Of a stretch of DNA of 60,124 nucleotides, positions 50,070 to 59,193 are shown one piece after another. The DNA is taken from positions 1 to 60,124 of the forward strand of contig DYGG01000012.1 in NCBI GenBank assembly GCA_020724775.1, in the 5' to 3' direction. Made by a program: the position numbers and the translations under genes. The notes below the pieces were generated by a model. The model worked only from the letters and a program-made list of their open reading frames with translations. It had not been told where the DNA came from and ran no database searches. This DNA is from Ignavibacterium sp. (GTDB lineage Bacteria > Zixibacteria > MSB-5A5 > GN15 > PGXB01). Every line of letters begins with the position of its first letter. The stretch's first letter is position 1.

Positions 50070-51257
50070 ATGTCCTTCAACCCCAAGTTCTTCAGACAAA
50101 GATTTGTCCTTGCCGCGATGCTGGCTATAGTTACGCTTGCGGCGCCAATGACGGCAAACGCCCAGTTCTATGACCTCGAGTTGCAGGTGGGAGACACCGT
50201 AGGATACCCGGCGACCCTCAATTCCGCTATTTCCGTCTATATGAAAAATTACTCCGATACGGTAGCGGGGTTCGAACTCTGGCTTATGCTCGACCGTCCC
50301 GACCGGATAATCTTTCAGACCAACCTCGACACCGTTATCGATACCACCCGATGGCGTTGCATTCAATACAGCGGTCCCAACTGTATCGATTCCGTGGTGG
50401 CATCACTTTATTGGGTCTGCACCCAGTATTCCGGGAATACCTGCATTGACTCCGTGATGCAATACGGCTATTACCGCTGTAACCAGTATCAAGGCGAATC
50501 CTGCATCGATTCCACGTTTATTCCGGGTTGGGACTGGATGAAGATCGATTCCACCGAGGTCTTCACCGGCAACTTCGACACCACGGGAACCTTGACTCGC
50601 GGCTGGGAATATATCCAGAGTCGCTCGCTGGGGGGACAGGGGTTCGATATAAAAATTACGGCGCAAGCCAATACCATACCGCCTCCATATAAGCGCGGTA
50701 TAGGCCCTCAGTACGGAACCACCCCACTCATAAAGTTGCTGGCCGATATCCTTCCGGTGCCGACGACCGATACCGACCGGACGGTGAGAATCATGATTCA
50801 AGCCAACAATCTCGACAACTTTGCCTTCACCGACCAGAAGGGGGACCTTATCGGCGTCTATACCGACACGGTGGCCGATACCGTTCTCTGGCGTTGCCAG
50901 GACTGGGCAGACCCGCCGCAGAATACCATCTGCCTTCTCTGGGAGGTGGTGCCGGAGCCTCCTTATGATTCTATGTCATTCCGTGACATTCTGGTGGGGC
51001 GGCTCGATACCTCGAAAGTTTACCTTGATGACGGCTCCCTTACCGTTTTGCGGGGCAAATGCGGCGATGTGAACAATAACGGCGTGGTGAATATTCTCGA
51101 TGTTACTTTTCTGATTGCCTATCTGTACAAGGGGGGGCCTACGCCGCCGGTCTTATCGCTGGCAAACGCCAACGGCACCTGGCCGGTTAATATTCTCGAT
51201 GCCACTTTTCTGATCGCCTACCTCTACAAGGGAGGACCCGACCCGCGATGCAGTTAG
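50070..51257 (+). CDS. Secreted cohesin-like/dockerin protein with internal Cys repeats
   Basis: ATG 50070 follows GGAGGAAGGA, giving 395 residues; a signal peptide ends NA-QFYDL. Residues about 32-90 resemble a cohesin domain start (YDLELQVGDTVGYPATLNSAISVYM ... FELWLMLDRPDRIIF). Residues 96-155 hold three exact-length 20-residue repeats of the type x-C-x-Q-Y-x-G-x-x-C-I-D-S, with cysteines eight residues apart, and a degenerate fourth copy near 275. The C-terminus is a two-repeat dockerin (GDVNNNGVVNILDVTFLIAYLYKGG and NILDATFLIAYLYKGG). No sorting domain is present. It is preceded by a structured leader. Confidence 0.78.
   Translation: MSFNPKFFRQRFVLAAMLAIVTLAAPMTANAQFYDLELQVGDTVGYPATLNSAISVYMKNYSDTVAGFELWLMLDRPDRIIFQTNLDTVIDTTRWRCIQYSGPNCIDSVVASLYWVCTQYSGNTCIDSVMQYGYYRCNQYQGESCIDSTFIPGWDWMKIDSTEVFTGNFDTTGTLTRGWEYIQSRSLGGQGFDIKITAQANTIPPPYKRGIGPQYGTTPLIKLLADILPVPTTDTDRTVRIMIQANNLDNFAFTDQKGDLIGVYTDTVADTVLWRCQDWADPPQNTICLLWEVVPEPPYDSMSFRDILVGRLDTSKVYLDDGSLTVLRGKCGDVNNNGVVNILDVTFLIAYLYKGGPTPPVLSLANANGTWPVNILDATFLIAYLYKGGPDPRCS
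50355..50534 (+). repeat. Three 20-residue coding repeats with Cys pairs
   Basis: Three in-frame 60-base units encode RCIQYSGPNCIDSVV-, VCTQYSGNTCIDSVM- and RCNQYQGESCIDSTF-type segments. Each has two cysteines eight residues apart, suggesting a short disulfide-stapled surface repeat. Confidence 0.75.
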
Positions 51258-51573
51258 GGCGGCACTAACGTGATTTTTATGGAAGTCTAATATAGTTCGA
51301 ATATGAAGAAAGCATGATTGGAAGAGAATAGAAAAATCTAAAACCCAACATGAGAAAAGAAAGGAGGTGACACTTTAAGAGGTAATTTTGAAAACACGCG
51401 CTCAAAGGAAAGAAACCAACATAGGTCTTCCTGACTTAACCGAAGTAAGGTATTCTGACGGCCTGGTGGCTCTCGCCGGATGAAAAAACCGATTTCGGAT
51501 TCCCGAGGGGGGAAAGGCTCGAAAGAGACCTAAGATGATTAATGATGTTAACGAAACAAAATAGGAGCACAAG
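51258..51573. other. Leader region with a consensus Shine-Dalgarno and a 31-codon frame
   Basis: AAAGGAGGTGA at 51360-51370 is a full match to the 16S anti-SD complement but is not next to a start codon; a TTG at 51388 opens a 31-codon frame ending TGA 51483. Inverted segments such as CCGATTTCGG near 51490-51500 follow. No protein of the next gene begins here; the true start is ATG 51574. Confidence 0.4.
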
Positions 51574-54183
51574 ATGAAACGCAATCTGTTTTTACTTGTC
51601 CTATCCTTAATGCTTCTTTCTTTTGGGCAGATTTCCGCTCAAACGCTGACTATCTCAGCGCAGGTTCCGTCGACTTTTACCTGGTTCGACAACGACCCGG
51701 GTGACATGATCTACAAGGTCATGCCCGGTCCGATGTTTATTGAGATAGTATGGCACTACGACAACGTAGGTGGCATTGAGCTTCTGGGCGGCGCCTTTGT
51801 AGTCCGGGTTGATGGTCCCTTGGCCAAGATTCCCGGAGTCGCCGGCGCCCTTCCTGCCCCGTATGACAACGTTAAGATGAAAAACGGCTTCGAGTTCAAC
51901 AGCATCTACTGGAATACCTTCGGTGGCACTCTTGCGGATTGGCCGTATGCCTGGTTGCAGAATATGAACGGCGTCATGCCGGACACTATGGGCCATGCTT
52001 TCGCCGGCACTGCCGGTCTGCCTGGCAACCTCGATCCGACCGCCTTCTATGAACTGCATTACACGGCGTCAGCAGGGACAATCACCGTTGACTCGGTCGC
52101 CCCCGCCAACGACGCTTTTGACTGGGCGTTCGATTATCCGGCCACATTTGTTCCGCTCTCAATGATAGTCGAGCAGCCGCCGAACCTGCCGCCGTCATTC
52201 ACTAACTGCCCGACGCAGTTGACGACCCAGCATCACGTTGATTTCAACTATGATTTCAACGCTACCGACCCCGAACAGAATACCCTAACATTCTCGAAGG
52301 TTTCCGGTCCCGGCACTATTAACGGCACTACCGGCGTGTGGACCTGGAATCCTCCGTGTGATTCTGTTGGCAAGTCGATGACTCTGGTAGTCTGCGTTAC
52401 CGACCAGTTCAATACCAACTGCACCGGTGGCCAGATTTGCACTGTGGACCTCGTGGTCAACAACCTCCCGCCGGTTATCGCTGGTGACTGCGGCAAGACC
52501 TTCATCGTTGGCGACGCGGGCGGCTCAGCTCAGTTCACCGCTACCGATGGCAACACCGGTGACACTAAGGCTTGGTCTGTAACCGTTGCTCCCCCACCGG
52601 TAGGCACCTACGGCATCGATGCCAATGGTCTGCTGTCTTTCGACCCGGATATGAGTGAATTGGGCACTGACTTCGTCTTTACAGTCACTGTGACCGATTG
52701 TGCTGGAGCAACTGATGATTGCACCGTGACTTTTGAGACCGTTTCGGCTCTGCCGTATGAAATCAAGATTGAGAAGATTCACAACCAGCTTCAGGGCCAG
52801 CATGCTTATGTTCCTGTCATCAAGGTTGAAGGCACTGAAGAGATGTGGGGCTTTGATTTCTTGATCGCGTATGATGCCTCCGCTCTCAATTTCATGGGCG
52901 CTATCAAGGGTCCCCTATATACTATCCCTGGCACCTATGAATGGGAGTATTTCAACTATCGTTTTGGTCCCTTCGGTAACTGCGGCTCCGCTTGCCCGAG
53001 CGGCATGCTTCGTGTCGTAGGTATGGCTGAGCAGAATGATGGTCCGCATCATGCGAAATCCAAAGATGTGCCGAACGACTTCGTTCTCTTCACGCTTGAC
53101 TTCCTTGTTACCAACGACCGGACTATGGAATGCCAGTTTGTACCGATTCGGTTCTTCTGGTTTGACTGCGGCGATAACACCATCGCCTACTGGCCGGCTA
53201 TCAATGACCCGCTCGATATCGAGACTGGTATTTCCGACCAGGTGTTTGAATTCGGCGACCCGCCGTTTGAGATTACTGACCTTGATGGTCCGTTCCCTTC
53301 ATGGGGTGGCGCTCCGAATTCCTGCATGAATCCGCTTCCGGACAAGCCGGATCCGATTCGCTTCATCGATTTCTACAACGGCGGTGTGGACATCATCTGC
53401 GCCGACTCGATTGACGCCCGTGGCGATGTCAACCTGAACGGTATTGCGAATGAAATTGGTGACGCCGTTGTGTTCACCAACTACTTCATCGCCGGCCTGG
53501 CAGCGTTCCAGGTCAATATCGACGGTCAGATTGCCGCTACCGATGTCAACGCTGACGGTATCGTTCTGTCAGTGGCCGACCTGGTTTATCTCATCCGTGT
53601 CATCATTGGCGACGCTGTCCCGTATGCCAAGCTGAATCCGTATGCAATGACTGCCAACTTCAGCCATGACGGCTCGGTTGTCACCGTTGATGCGGAACTC
53701 GGCGCGGCTCTCTTCACCTTCGCCGGTGACGTCAACGTGTCCCTCGCTGAGGGCGCGGCCGGAATGGAGATCAAGACCGGTCTGGTTGAAGGCAACACCA
53801 ACGTTCTGGTTTATTCCTTCGAGAAGAATAAGACCTTCTCCGGCAGTATCCTGAACGCTGAAGGCTCGATGATTAAGGTTGAGGCGGTGGATTACTTTGG
53901 TAACACCTACAAAGTTGGCTGGTTGCCGACCGCGTTCAGTGTTTCCAACTATCCGAACCCGTTCAACGCTCAGACTGTGATTCGTCTCGAACTGCCCAAG
54001 GCTTCCGACTATAGCGTGACGATCTACAACGTCGCCGGTCAGAAAGTCCATGGCTGGAACGGTTACAGTGAAGCGGGCGTCCTCGAACTTAACTGGACGG
54101 CCAACGTTGCCTCCGGTATCTACTTCTACAAAGCAGAAGCCGGCGCCAACTCAGTGACCAAGAAGATGGTACTTCTGAAGTAA
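51574..54183 (+). CDS. Large surface protein: Ig/cadherin-like, cohesin-like, dockerin and sorting domains
   Basis: The product is 869 residues with a signal peptide ending ISA-QTLT. After an N-terminal domain (about 20-205), residues about 210-400 are two putative Ig/cadherin-like domains (FNYDFNATDPEQNTLTFSKVSGPGTING; ATDGNTGDTKAWSVTV). About 405-600 is cohesin-like (KIEKIHNQLQGQHAYVPVIKVEG, GFDFLIAYDASALNFMG). About 615-690 is a dockerin-like pair of divergent type (RGDVNLNGIANEIGDAVVFTNYFIAG). The last 85 residues are a sorting domain (YPNPFNAQTVIRLELP ... SGIYFYKAEAGANSVTKKMVLLK). Codon choice looks strongly biased, suggesting high expression; an abundant envelope component is inferred. 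Confidence 0.85.
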   Translation: MKRNLFLLVLSLMLLSFGQISAQTLTISAQVPSTFTWFDNDPGDMIYKVMPGPMFIEIVWHYDNVGGIELLGGAFVVRVDGPLAKIPGVAGALPAPYDNVKMKNGFEFNSIYWNTFGGTLADWPYAWLQNMNGVMPDTMGHAFAGTAGLPGNLDPTAFYELHYTASAGTITVDSVAPANDAFDWAFDYPATFVPLSMIVEQPPNLPPSFTNCPTQLTTQHHVDFNYDFNATDPEQNTLTFSKVSGPGTINGTTGVWTWNPPCDSVGKSMTLVVCVTDQFNTNCTGGQICTVDLVVNNLPPVIAGDCGKTFIVGDAGGSAQFTATDGNTGDTKAWSVTVAPPPVGTYGIDANGLLSFDPDMSELGTDFVFTVTVTDCAGATDDCTVTFETVSALPYEIKIEKIHNQLQGQHAYVPVIKVEGTEEMWGFDFLIAYDASALNFMGAIKGPLYTIPGTYEWEYFNYRFGPFGNCGSACPSGMLRVVGMAEQNDGPHHAKSKDVPNDFVLFTLDFLVTNDRTMECQFVPIRFFWFDCGDNTIAYWPAINDPLDIETGISDQVFEFGDPPFEITDLDGPFPSWGGAPNSCMNPLPDKPDPIRFIDFYNGGVDIICADSIDARGDVNLNGIANEIGDAVVFTNYFIAGLAAFQVNIDGQIAATDVNADGIVLSVADLVYLIRVIIGDAVPYAKLNPYAMTANFSHDGSVVTVDAELGAALFTFAGDVNVSLAEGAAGMEIKTGLVEGNTNVLVYSFEKNKTFSGSILNAEGSMIKVEAVDYFGNTYKVGWLPTAFSVSNYPNPFNAQTVIRLELPKASDYSVTIYNVAGQKVHGWNGYSEAGVLELNWTANVASGIYFYKAEAGANSVTKKMVLLK

Positions 54184-54198
54184 CCATTTACTCTTTCT

Positions 54199-54223
54199 CA
54201 CGGGGAGGATTTTCCTCCCCGTG
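54199..54223 (+). terminator. Strong hairpin after the 869-residue protein gene
   Basis: CACGGGGAGGA (54199-54209) pairs perfectly with TCCTCCCCGTG (54213-54223) with a TTT loop, 15 bases after the stop. It lacks a clean T-run but should stall or terminate transcription. Confidence 0.75.
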
Positions 54224-54225
54224 GG

Positions 54226-54708
54226 GATAAAATTTAGAGGAGAGTGACTAACGAATCGAAATTGATAATGAATAAATTTGGGCGAAAAAAAAGGATTGGT
54301 TTAGATGGCCCCCAAAATCGATAGTCTGACAGCGAGAACTAAGATTTGGGGATTTTTTGCTTTTATGGCACGGAGTGCCGTTCCCCGCATTTTGCGACCT
54401 GCAAGGTTCTGCATGATTGCTGAACGTCAGGTAATAGGGATTCAGACTTACCCGCCTACCTCACCTAATTTCAATAAAAGACTTTTTCCGGGATTTTTGA
54501 TTTTTGACTTGATAACGACTTAAAAAAGTTTCGCCGGGCAGTTAACCAGTTAAAAAATCCGAACTTAACCGGTCTGCTCAGGTTTTGAACAGAAAAACAA
54601 GGATTCTTTCTGACGGTTGGGGGAGCCGCAGAAAACAGCATGTAATAATGCCTGAAGTTGGTCTGTGAATTGCTCAAAAGAGAGCGGATAAGAGTGTATA
54701 ATTGCCTT
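54226..54708. other. Intergenic region without a supported gene
   Basis: No gene was found. A small hairpin GGCAC/GTGCC is seen near 54368-54380. The start of the next gene has only a weak ribosome-binding site. Confidence 0.45.
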
Positions 54709-56709
54709 ATGTCGCATATGAACTTACAAATCCGGCGCACAATTCTGACGGCGGCTCTGATGGCTGTCCTGCTTGGCGGCGCCGATTCTCTCGCCAATAC
54801 GGCGCCGGTGATTGCGACACTCACTGACCAAACGATTCTGGAAGGAGAGACCTTGACTTTTTCCGTGAGAGTGCTTGATGCTGATGGCGACAATATCGAC
54901 CTCGGCATTGTCTCCTGTCCTGCCGGCGGAAACTTTGAGACCGTCAGTAACGGTCTGGCGACCTTCCAATGGACGCCGGATTTCACCGGTCCGAACTCCT
55001 CCGAGAATTCACCGTTTGTTATGACGGTCTGGGCCGGTGACGGCGCCAGCGCGACCACTCGTCAAATAAAAATAAATGTTCTCAATAACAATCGGCCGCC
55101 CGCATTGAACTCTCCGACCGCTCTGGTCTCGACCGCGGGTGACCGGGTACAGTTTGAAATAACTTCCACGGATCCGGATAACGACCCGGTGCACTGGACA
55201 CCGGTAGCGGTTCCGGCTGCGAATGCTTTCATACCGGGGCAGCCGGCATTATTCGACTGGCAGACAGCTCTCCGCGATTCCGGGAATTATAATATTCTGA
55301 TAGCAATCAGCGACCAGTATGGAGCCTCCGATACCGCCGCTATCGCGCTCAATCTTTCCCCGGCGGTGGTTTATTCGCTCGGTGTCGATACCGTGAGCGG
55401 TTATCCCGGCGAATTGGTGACGGTTGGTATTAATCTCCTGAATCTGGAGCCGGTTTCCGGTTTTGATTTGCTGGTCAACTATGATGTCTCTTCCATGACC
55501 GTTTCCAACATCACCAAGGTCGGGACACGCGCCGCTAATTTTGAATATTTCAGTTACAGTTTGAATTATCGGGCGATGCTCGGTGATATCCGGGTTGTCG
55601 GTACCGCCGACCTTTCCAGCGGCGCGGTCACCCCTGACCTTCCGGCCGGGAATGGTCCGGTGGCGCGGCTTTCATTCTATTTGACCAGCGACCAAAATTA
55701 TGGCGGCTTTGCCGTGCCGCTAAATTTCGTTTTCCGCGACCTGATTAACAACAGCGACAATGTCCTGTTCGATACCGGCGGCGTGCGCGTTGAGCAGAGC
55801 GCTATCATTTATGAGAACGGCTATGTGCTGATTCAAAAACCGGACCTGTCCAATCTGGGGGATATAAATTTGAACGGCATACCGTTTGAAATCGGCGATG
55901 CCGTGGTTCTGACTAACTACTTCATAAATCCGCGCGTTTACCCGCTCAACTCCGTTCAGCGGGCTTATTCTGATGTCAATCAGGACGGCATTATGGCGTC
56001 GGTCTCCGACCTGGTCTATCTGGTCAATAAGATAGTCAATCTTTTGGAGAACAGCGGCAAACTACGGTATGACGGCGCCGGAGCGGAGATAGTGGCGCTT
56101 TCGCAAGGCGGCGGTCTCGACCTGATGTATCGCTCGACTGAAGAGTTAGGCGCTGTGCTGATAACTTTTTCCGGCGCTCCCGAAAGCGGGGAAAGGTTGA
56201 CTTTGTCTTCACCGCTTAGCGAAAGCGGGTTTGATTTCAAATGGGCGCAGGATGGCGCAACCGTGCGGGCTTTGATTTTCAGCGAAACCGGAAAACGTCT
56301 TCCGGCCGGACTGAATACCCTGTTACGGGTTGAAGGAGAAGGGAATCTCAAAATTCAGGCTGTGGAACTGTCATCGACAGAAGGGCTGGCGATGCCGGCG
56401 ACCGTGAAAGATAACTTTGAATTATTGCCGCACGGATATGCTCTTTATCAGAATCATCCCAATCCGTTCAATCCGTCAACGGCGATAACTTTTGATATTC
56501 CGAAAGCAGCCTCAGTGGAATTGAAGATATATAATATTCTGGGGCAGGAAATCTGTCGGCTTGTCAACGCTTTTCTTCCGGCCGGGCGGCATCAGGTAAC
56601 CTGGGACGGTCGCGACCGGGACGGAAGCGTCATGGCAAGCGGAATATATTTCTACACTATAACGGCGGACCGTTTCAACGACCGAAAAAAAATGATTCTC
56701 CTAAAATAG
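54709..56709 (+). CDS. Surface protein with Ig-like, cohesin-like, dockerin and sorting domains
   Basis: Start ATG 54709 (or 54718) gives about 666 residues with a signal peptide ending SLA-NTAPVIA. Residues about 25-120 and 125-215 are Ig/cadherin-like (LTDQTILEGETLTFSVRVLDADGD; ISTDPDNDPVHWTPV). About 220-370 is cohesin-like (YSLGVDTVSGYPGELVTVGINLLNLEPVSGFDLLVNYDVS). About 385-455 is a divergent dockerin (GDINLNGIPFEIGDAVVLTNYF ... YSDVNQDGIMASVSDLVYLV), and about 585-666 the sorting domain ending DRKKMILLK. The module order is the same as in the 51.6-kb protein, so they are probably paralogues. Next gene starts 9 bases later. Confidence 0.82.
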   Translation: MSHMNLQIRRTILTAALMAVLLGGADSLANTAPVIATLTDQTILEGETLTFSVRVLDADGDNIDLGIVSCPAGGNFETVSNGLATFQWTPDFTGPNSSENSPFVMTVWAGDGASATTRQIKINVLNNNRPPALNSPTALVSTAGDRVQFEITSTDPDNDPVHWTPVAVPAANAFIPGQPALFDWQTALRDSGNYNILIAISDQYGASDTAAIALNLSPAVVYSLGVDTVSGYPGELVTVGINLLNLEPVSGFDLLVNYDVSSMTVSNITKVGTRAANFEYFSYSLNYRAMLGDIRVVGTADLSSGAVTPDLPAGNGPVARLSFYLTSDQNYGGFAVPLNFVFRDLINNSDNVLFDTGGVRVEQSAIIYENGYVLIQKPDLSNLGDINLNGIPFEIGDAVVLTNYFINPRVYPLNSVQRAYSDVNQDGIMASVSDLVYLVNKIVNLLENSGKLRYDGAGAEIVALSQGGGLDLMYRSTEELGAVLITFSGAPESGERLTLSSPLSESGFDFKWAQDGATVRALIFSETGKRLPAGLNTLLRVEGEGNLKIQAVELSSTEGLAMPATVKDNFELLPHGYALYQNHPNPFNPSTAITFDIPKAASVELKIYNILGQEICRLVNAFLPAGRHQVTWDGRDRDGSVMASGIYFYTITADRFNDRKKMILLK

Positions 56710-56718
56710 ATAGGCGGA

Positions 56719-59178
56719 ATGAATATGTTCTCACGATGTCAAATTAATGATAAGAAGGTCAATCGGCGGCGCCTTCTGGCGTTGCCTCTGGCTCTGCTGG
56801 TTTGCCTGATGGTTTTTTCAGGCGAGAGCAAGGCGCAGTTGATAATTGACAGTATCAACTACAAAATCGACGTCGGCGATTTCACCGGACTGCCCGGTAC
56901 CATCGTTCGCATGCCGGTTCAGATAAAGAACGCCATCCCGGTCGGTGGTTTCATCATCCGATTCACCTATCCCAAAACCCTGCTGAGACCGATAAAGATA
57001 GATGACGCCGGCGGCGGACTTACCATTGTCTATGACAGTTTGGAGATGGTAGGACGGGGACGCTCCACCATAGTATTTGACACCCTTGGCGTACCTTCAA
57101 TCTGGGATACCACTTATACTGTTTTCGCCCCGCGAGATACGGTGGACACTGTTATCAACGGCAATGCCATTTTTGTTCAATTTCTCCCCCCGTTGCCGCC
57201 CGACCCTCCTCCGCCGGGTTACGTCAGACCACACATTCCGACCAAGGCCGACACGGTGGGAGTGATTCTCAATTTCCTGTTCAGAGTAAGTTCCTCGGCT
57301 ACCACAGGACAGACTGCCTTTATTCAGGTAGAGGATTACAAAGGGACTCTGCCGGAATACCGCATCAACCAGTTCTCCGACACCACCGGAACGATTACGA
57401 TTTATCCCGGCACCGGTACTTATGGTTTTGGAAGATTTACGGTTGGTACTCCTCCGGTCGACCCCTGCCCGACTGATACCTGTCCTGATACCTGCTGCAC
57501 CACTGGACCTCCCGGGAATAATGCCCCCTCGGTGGGAGCAATTGTTCCGTCCAGTTACACCATCAACCAGGGTGACTCTGTTCGATTTACGGTGAATGCC
57601 ACCGACCCTGACGGTGACGACCTTACTCTGCGCGCCATCGGTCTTCCGGCAAACGCCCAGTTCCTGCCGACCAATCCGGTCAGCGGAACTGCCTCCGTTT
57701 CCGGCACTTTCCGCTTTGTGCCGTCCTTCGCGCAGGAGGGAACCTTTATCATAGACTTTCAGGCGACTGATGAATTCAACGCCAATTCTGCCATCCGTTC
57801 TGTCTCGATTACCGTCAACAAATTAGATATTGATAGACTTTTCACCACTTCCACTTATGGCGGCGCCCCGGTGGGAGGTGTTCCCGGCGCCTCACCGGTC
57901 ATCCTGCCGATTGACCTGGTGACATCTAAGACTGTCTATGGTATTCAGTTCGATATGTCCTATCCGGGTCAGGTGGCTGGAATCGATTCCATAGTCGTAA
58001 CCGACCGCACCCCCGAATATGTTGTTTATGAAAATATCGGGCAGTTTCCCGATACTGTCCGCGTGGTCGCATTTGGACTGGCAAATGAGCCGATAGTGGA
58101 TGGGACCTCTTCGGCGATACTGCGCGCCTATATGTCGATAGATTCGGCGTCAACTCCCGGCGATTACTGGGTGAAATTTTATGACGCCTGGGAATCGATT
58201 GACCCCAATCCGCAGGTGCCGTCGCTGTTTCTTCTGACCGACTCCGGTATCATCGAAGTTGACCGGTATGGCGATGTCAACCTCGATAAGAAAATCAACG
58301 TAGCCGACCTGGTTAATATCGTGGCATACATTCTCGGCAACTATGGTCTGCCGCCGCGTAATTTTGCCACCGCCAATGTGGTGCGCGATGCCTTTGTTAA
58401 CGTGGTTGACCTGGTGGGAGTGGTCAATACCATTTTCGGTCTGCCAATCAATCCTTCACCGGCGCCGGTCAATTATGAAGGGCAGGTGGCGTCCTTGCGC
58501 CTGGTGCATGACAATCTCTCTGCCGGGCAGTTGACCAAACTGAATGTTCAGGGGGAATTCCCGGACAATGTCGCCGGTGTCCAGTTGCAAATCGATTATG
58601 ACCCGGCCTCGGTGGAGTTCAATCGTCCCGAACTGGCGGAGATGGCGTCGCAGTTCATCCTGGCGTATAATGACGACCATAACGGGCGAATAAGGCTGGT
58701 GCTTTACAGCAATCAGCCCTGGAAGAAAGAAACCTTGATTCCGTCCGGCATTTCCGATTTTCTGCGGATACCGGCGGTGGTCAAGAAAGATATCAGCGCC
58801 GACGATAAATCGACCATGCGCATAACGCAGGTCTATCTTTCCAACGCCAATGCCAATGAAATACCGGTTGATAATCCCAATCCGATTCTTCCGACCGATT
58901 TCATGCTCTATCAGAACTATCCTAATCCGTTCAATCCGGTAACGCGTATCGATTTTGACATAAGCAAAGCGGGCGGTGAATTTGCCCGATTGAAGATATA
59001 CAACATTCTTGGACAGCATGTCAAAACGCTGGTGGACCGTCATATGGAAACAGGCCGTCATACGGTAACCTGGGATGCCAGCGACCAGAATGGAAGACCG
59101 GTTGCGACCGGTATCTATCTCTACCGACTGGAAGTCGGGGATAAGCATCAGACCAAGAAGATGGTTTTACTGAAGTAA
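56719..59178 (+). CDS. Multi-cohesin-like surface protein with dockerin and sorting domain
   Basis: The 819-residue product begins nine bases after the previous stop; a signal ends SKA-QLIID. Residues about 35-230 form a first cohesin-like domain (SINYKIDVGDFTGLPGTIVRMPVQIKN). A Cys-rich linker (PCPTDTCPDTCCTTGPPG) follows, then an Ig/cadherin-like domain (about 270-370), a second cohesin-like domain (about 375-510), a dockerin-like module (about 515-580, GDVNLDKKINVADLVNIVAYI), a possible third cohesin-like domain, and the sorting domain ending QTKKMVLLK. It likely presents or organises other secreted proteins; which dockerin it accepts is unknown. It is in the same operon as its upstream paralogue. 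Confidence 0.82.
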   Translation: MNMFSRCQINDKKVNRRRLLALPLALLVCLMVFSGESKAQLIIDSINYKIDVGDFTGLPGTIVRMPVQIKNAIPVGGFIIRFTYPKTLLRPIKIDDAGGGLTIVYDSLEMVGRGRSTIVFDTLGVPSIWDTTYTVFAPRDTVDTVINGNAIFVQFLPPLPPDPPPPGYVRPHIPTKADTVGVILNFLFRVSSSATTGQTAFIQVEDYKGTLPEYRINQFSDTTGTITIYPGTGTYGFGRFTVGTPPVDPCPTDTCPDTCCTTGPPGNNAPSVGAIVPSSYTINQGDSVRFTVNATDPDGDDLTLRAIGLPANAQFLPTNPVSGTASVSGTFRFVPSFAQEGTFIIDFQATDEFNANSAIRSVSITVNKLDIDRLFTTSTYGGAPVGGVPGASPVILPIDLVTSKTVYGIQFDMSYPGQVAGIDSIVVTDRTPEYVVYENIGQFPDTVRVVAFGLANEPIVDGTSSAILRAYMSIDSASTPGDYWVKFYDAWESIDPNPQVPSLFLLTDSGIIEVDRYGDVNLDKKINVADLVNIVAYILGNYGLPPRNFATANVVRDAFVNVVDLVGVVNTIFGLPINPSPAPVNYEGQVASLRLVHDNLSAGQLTKLNVQGEFPDNVAGVQLQIDYDPASVEFNRPELAEMASQFILAYNDDHNGRIRLVLYSNQPWKKETLIPSGISDFLRIPAVVKKDISADDKSTMRITQVYLSNANANEIPVDNPNPILPTDFMLYQNYPNPFNPVTRIDFDISKAGGEFARLKIYNILGQHVKTLVDRHMETGRHTVTWDASDQNGRPVATGIYLYRLEVGDKHQTKKMVLLK

Positions 59179-59193
59179 CGAGGCGGGGAATTT

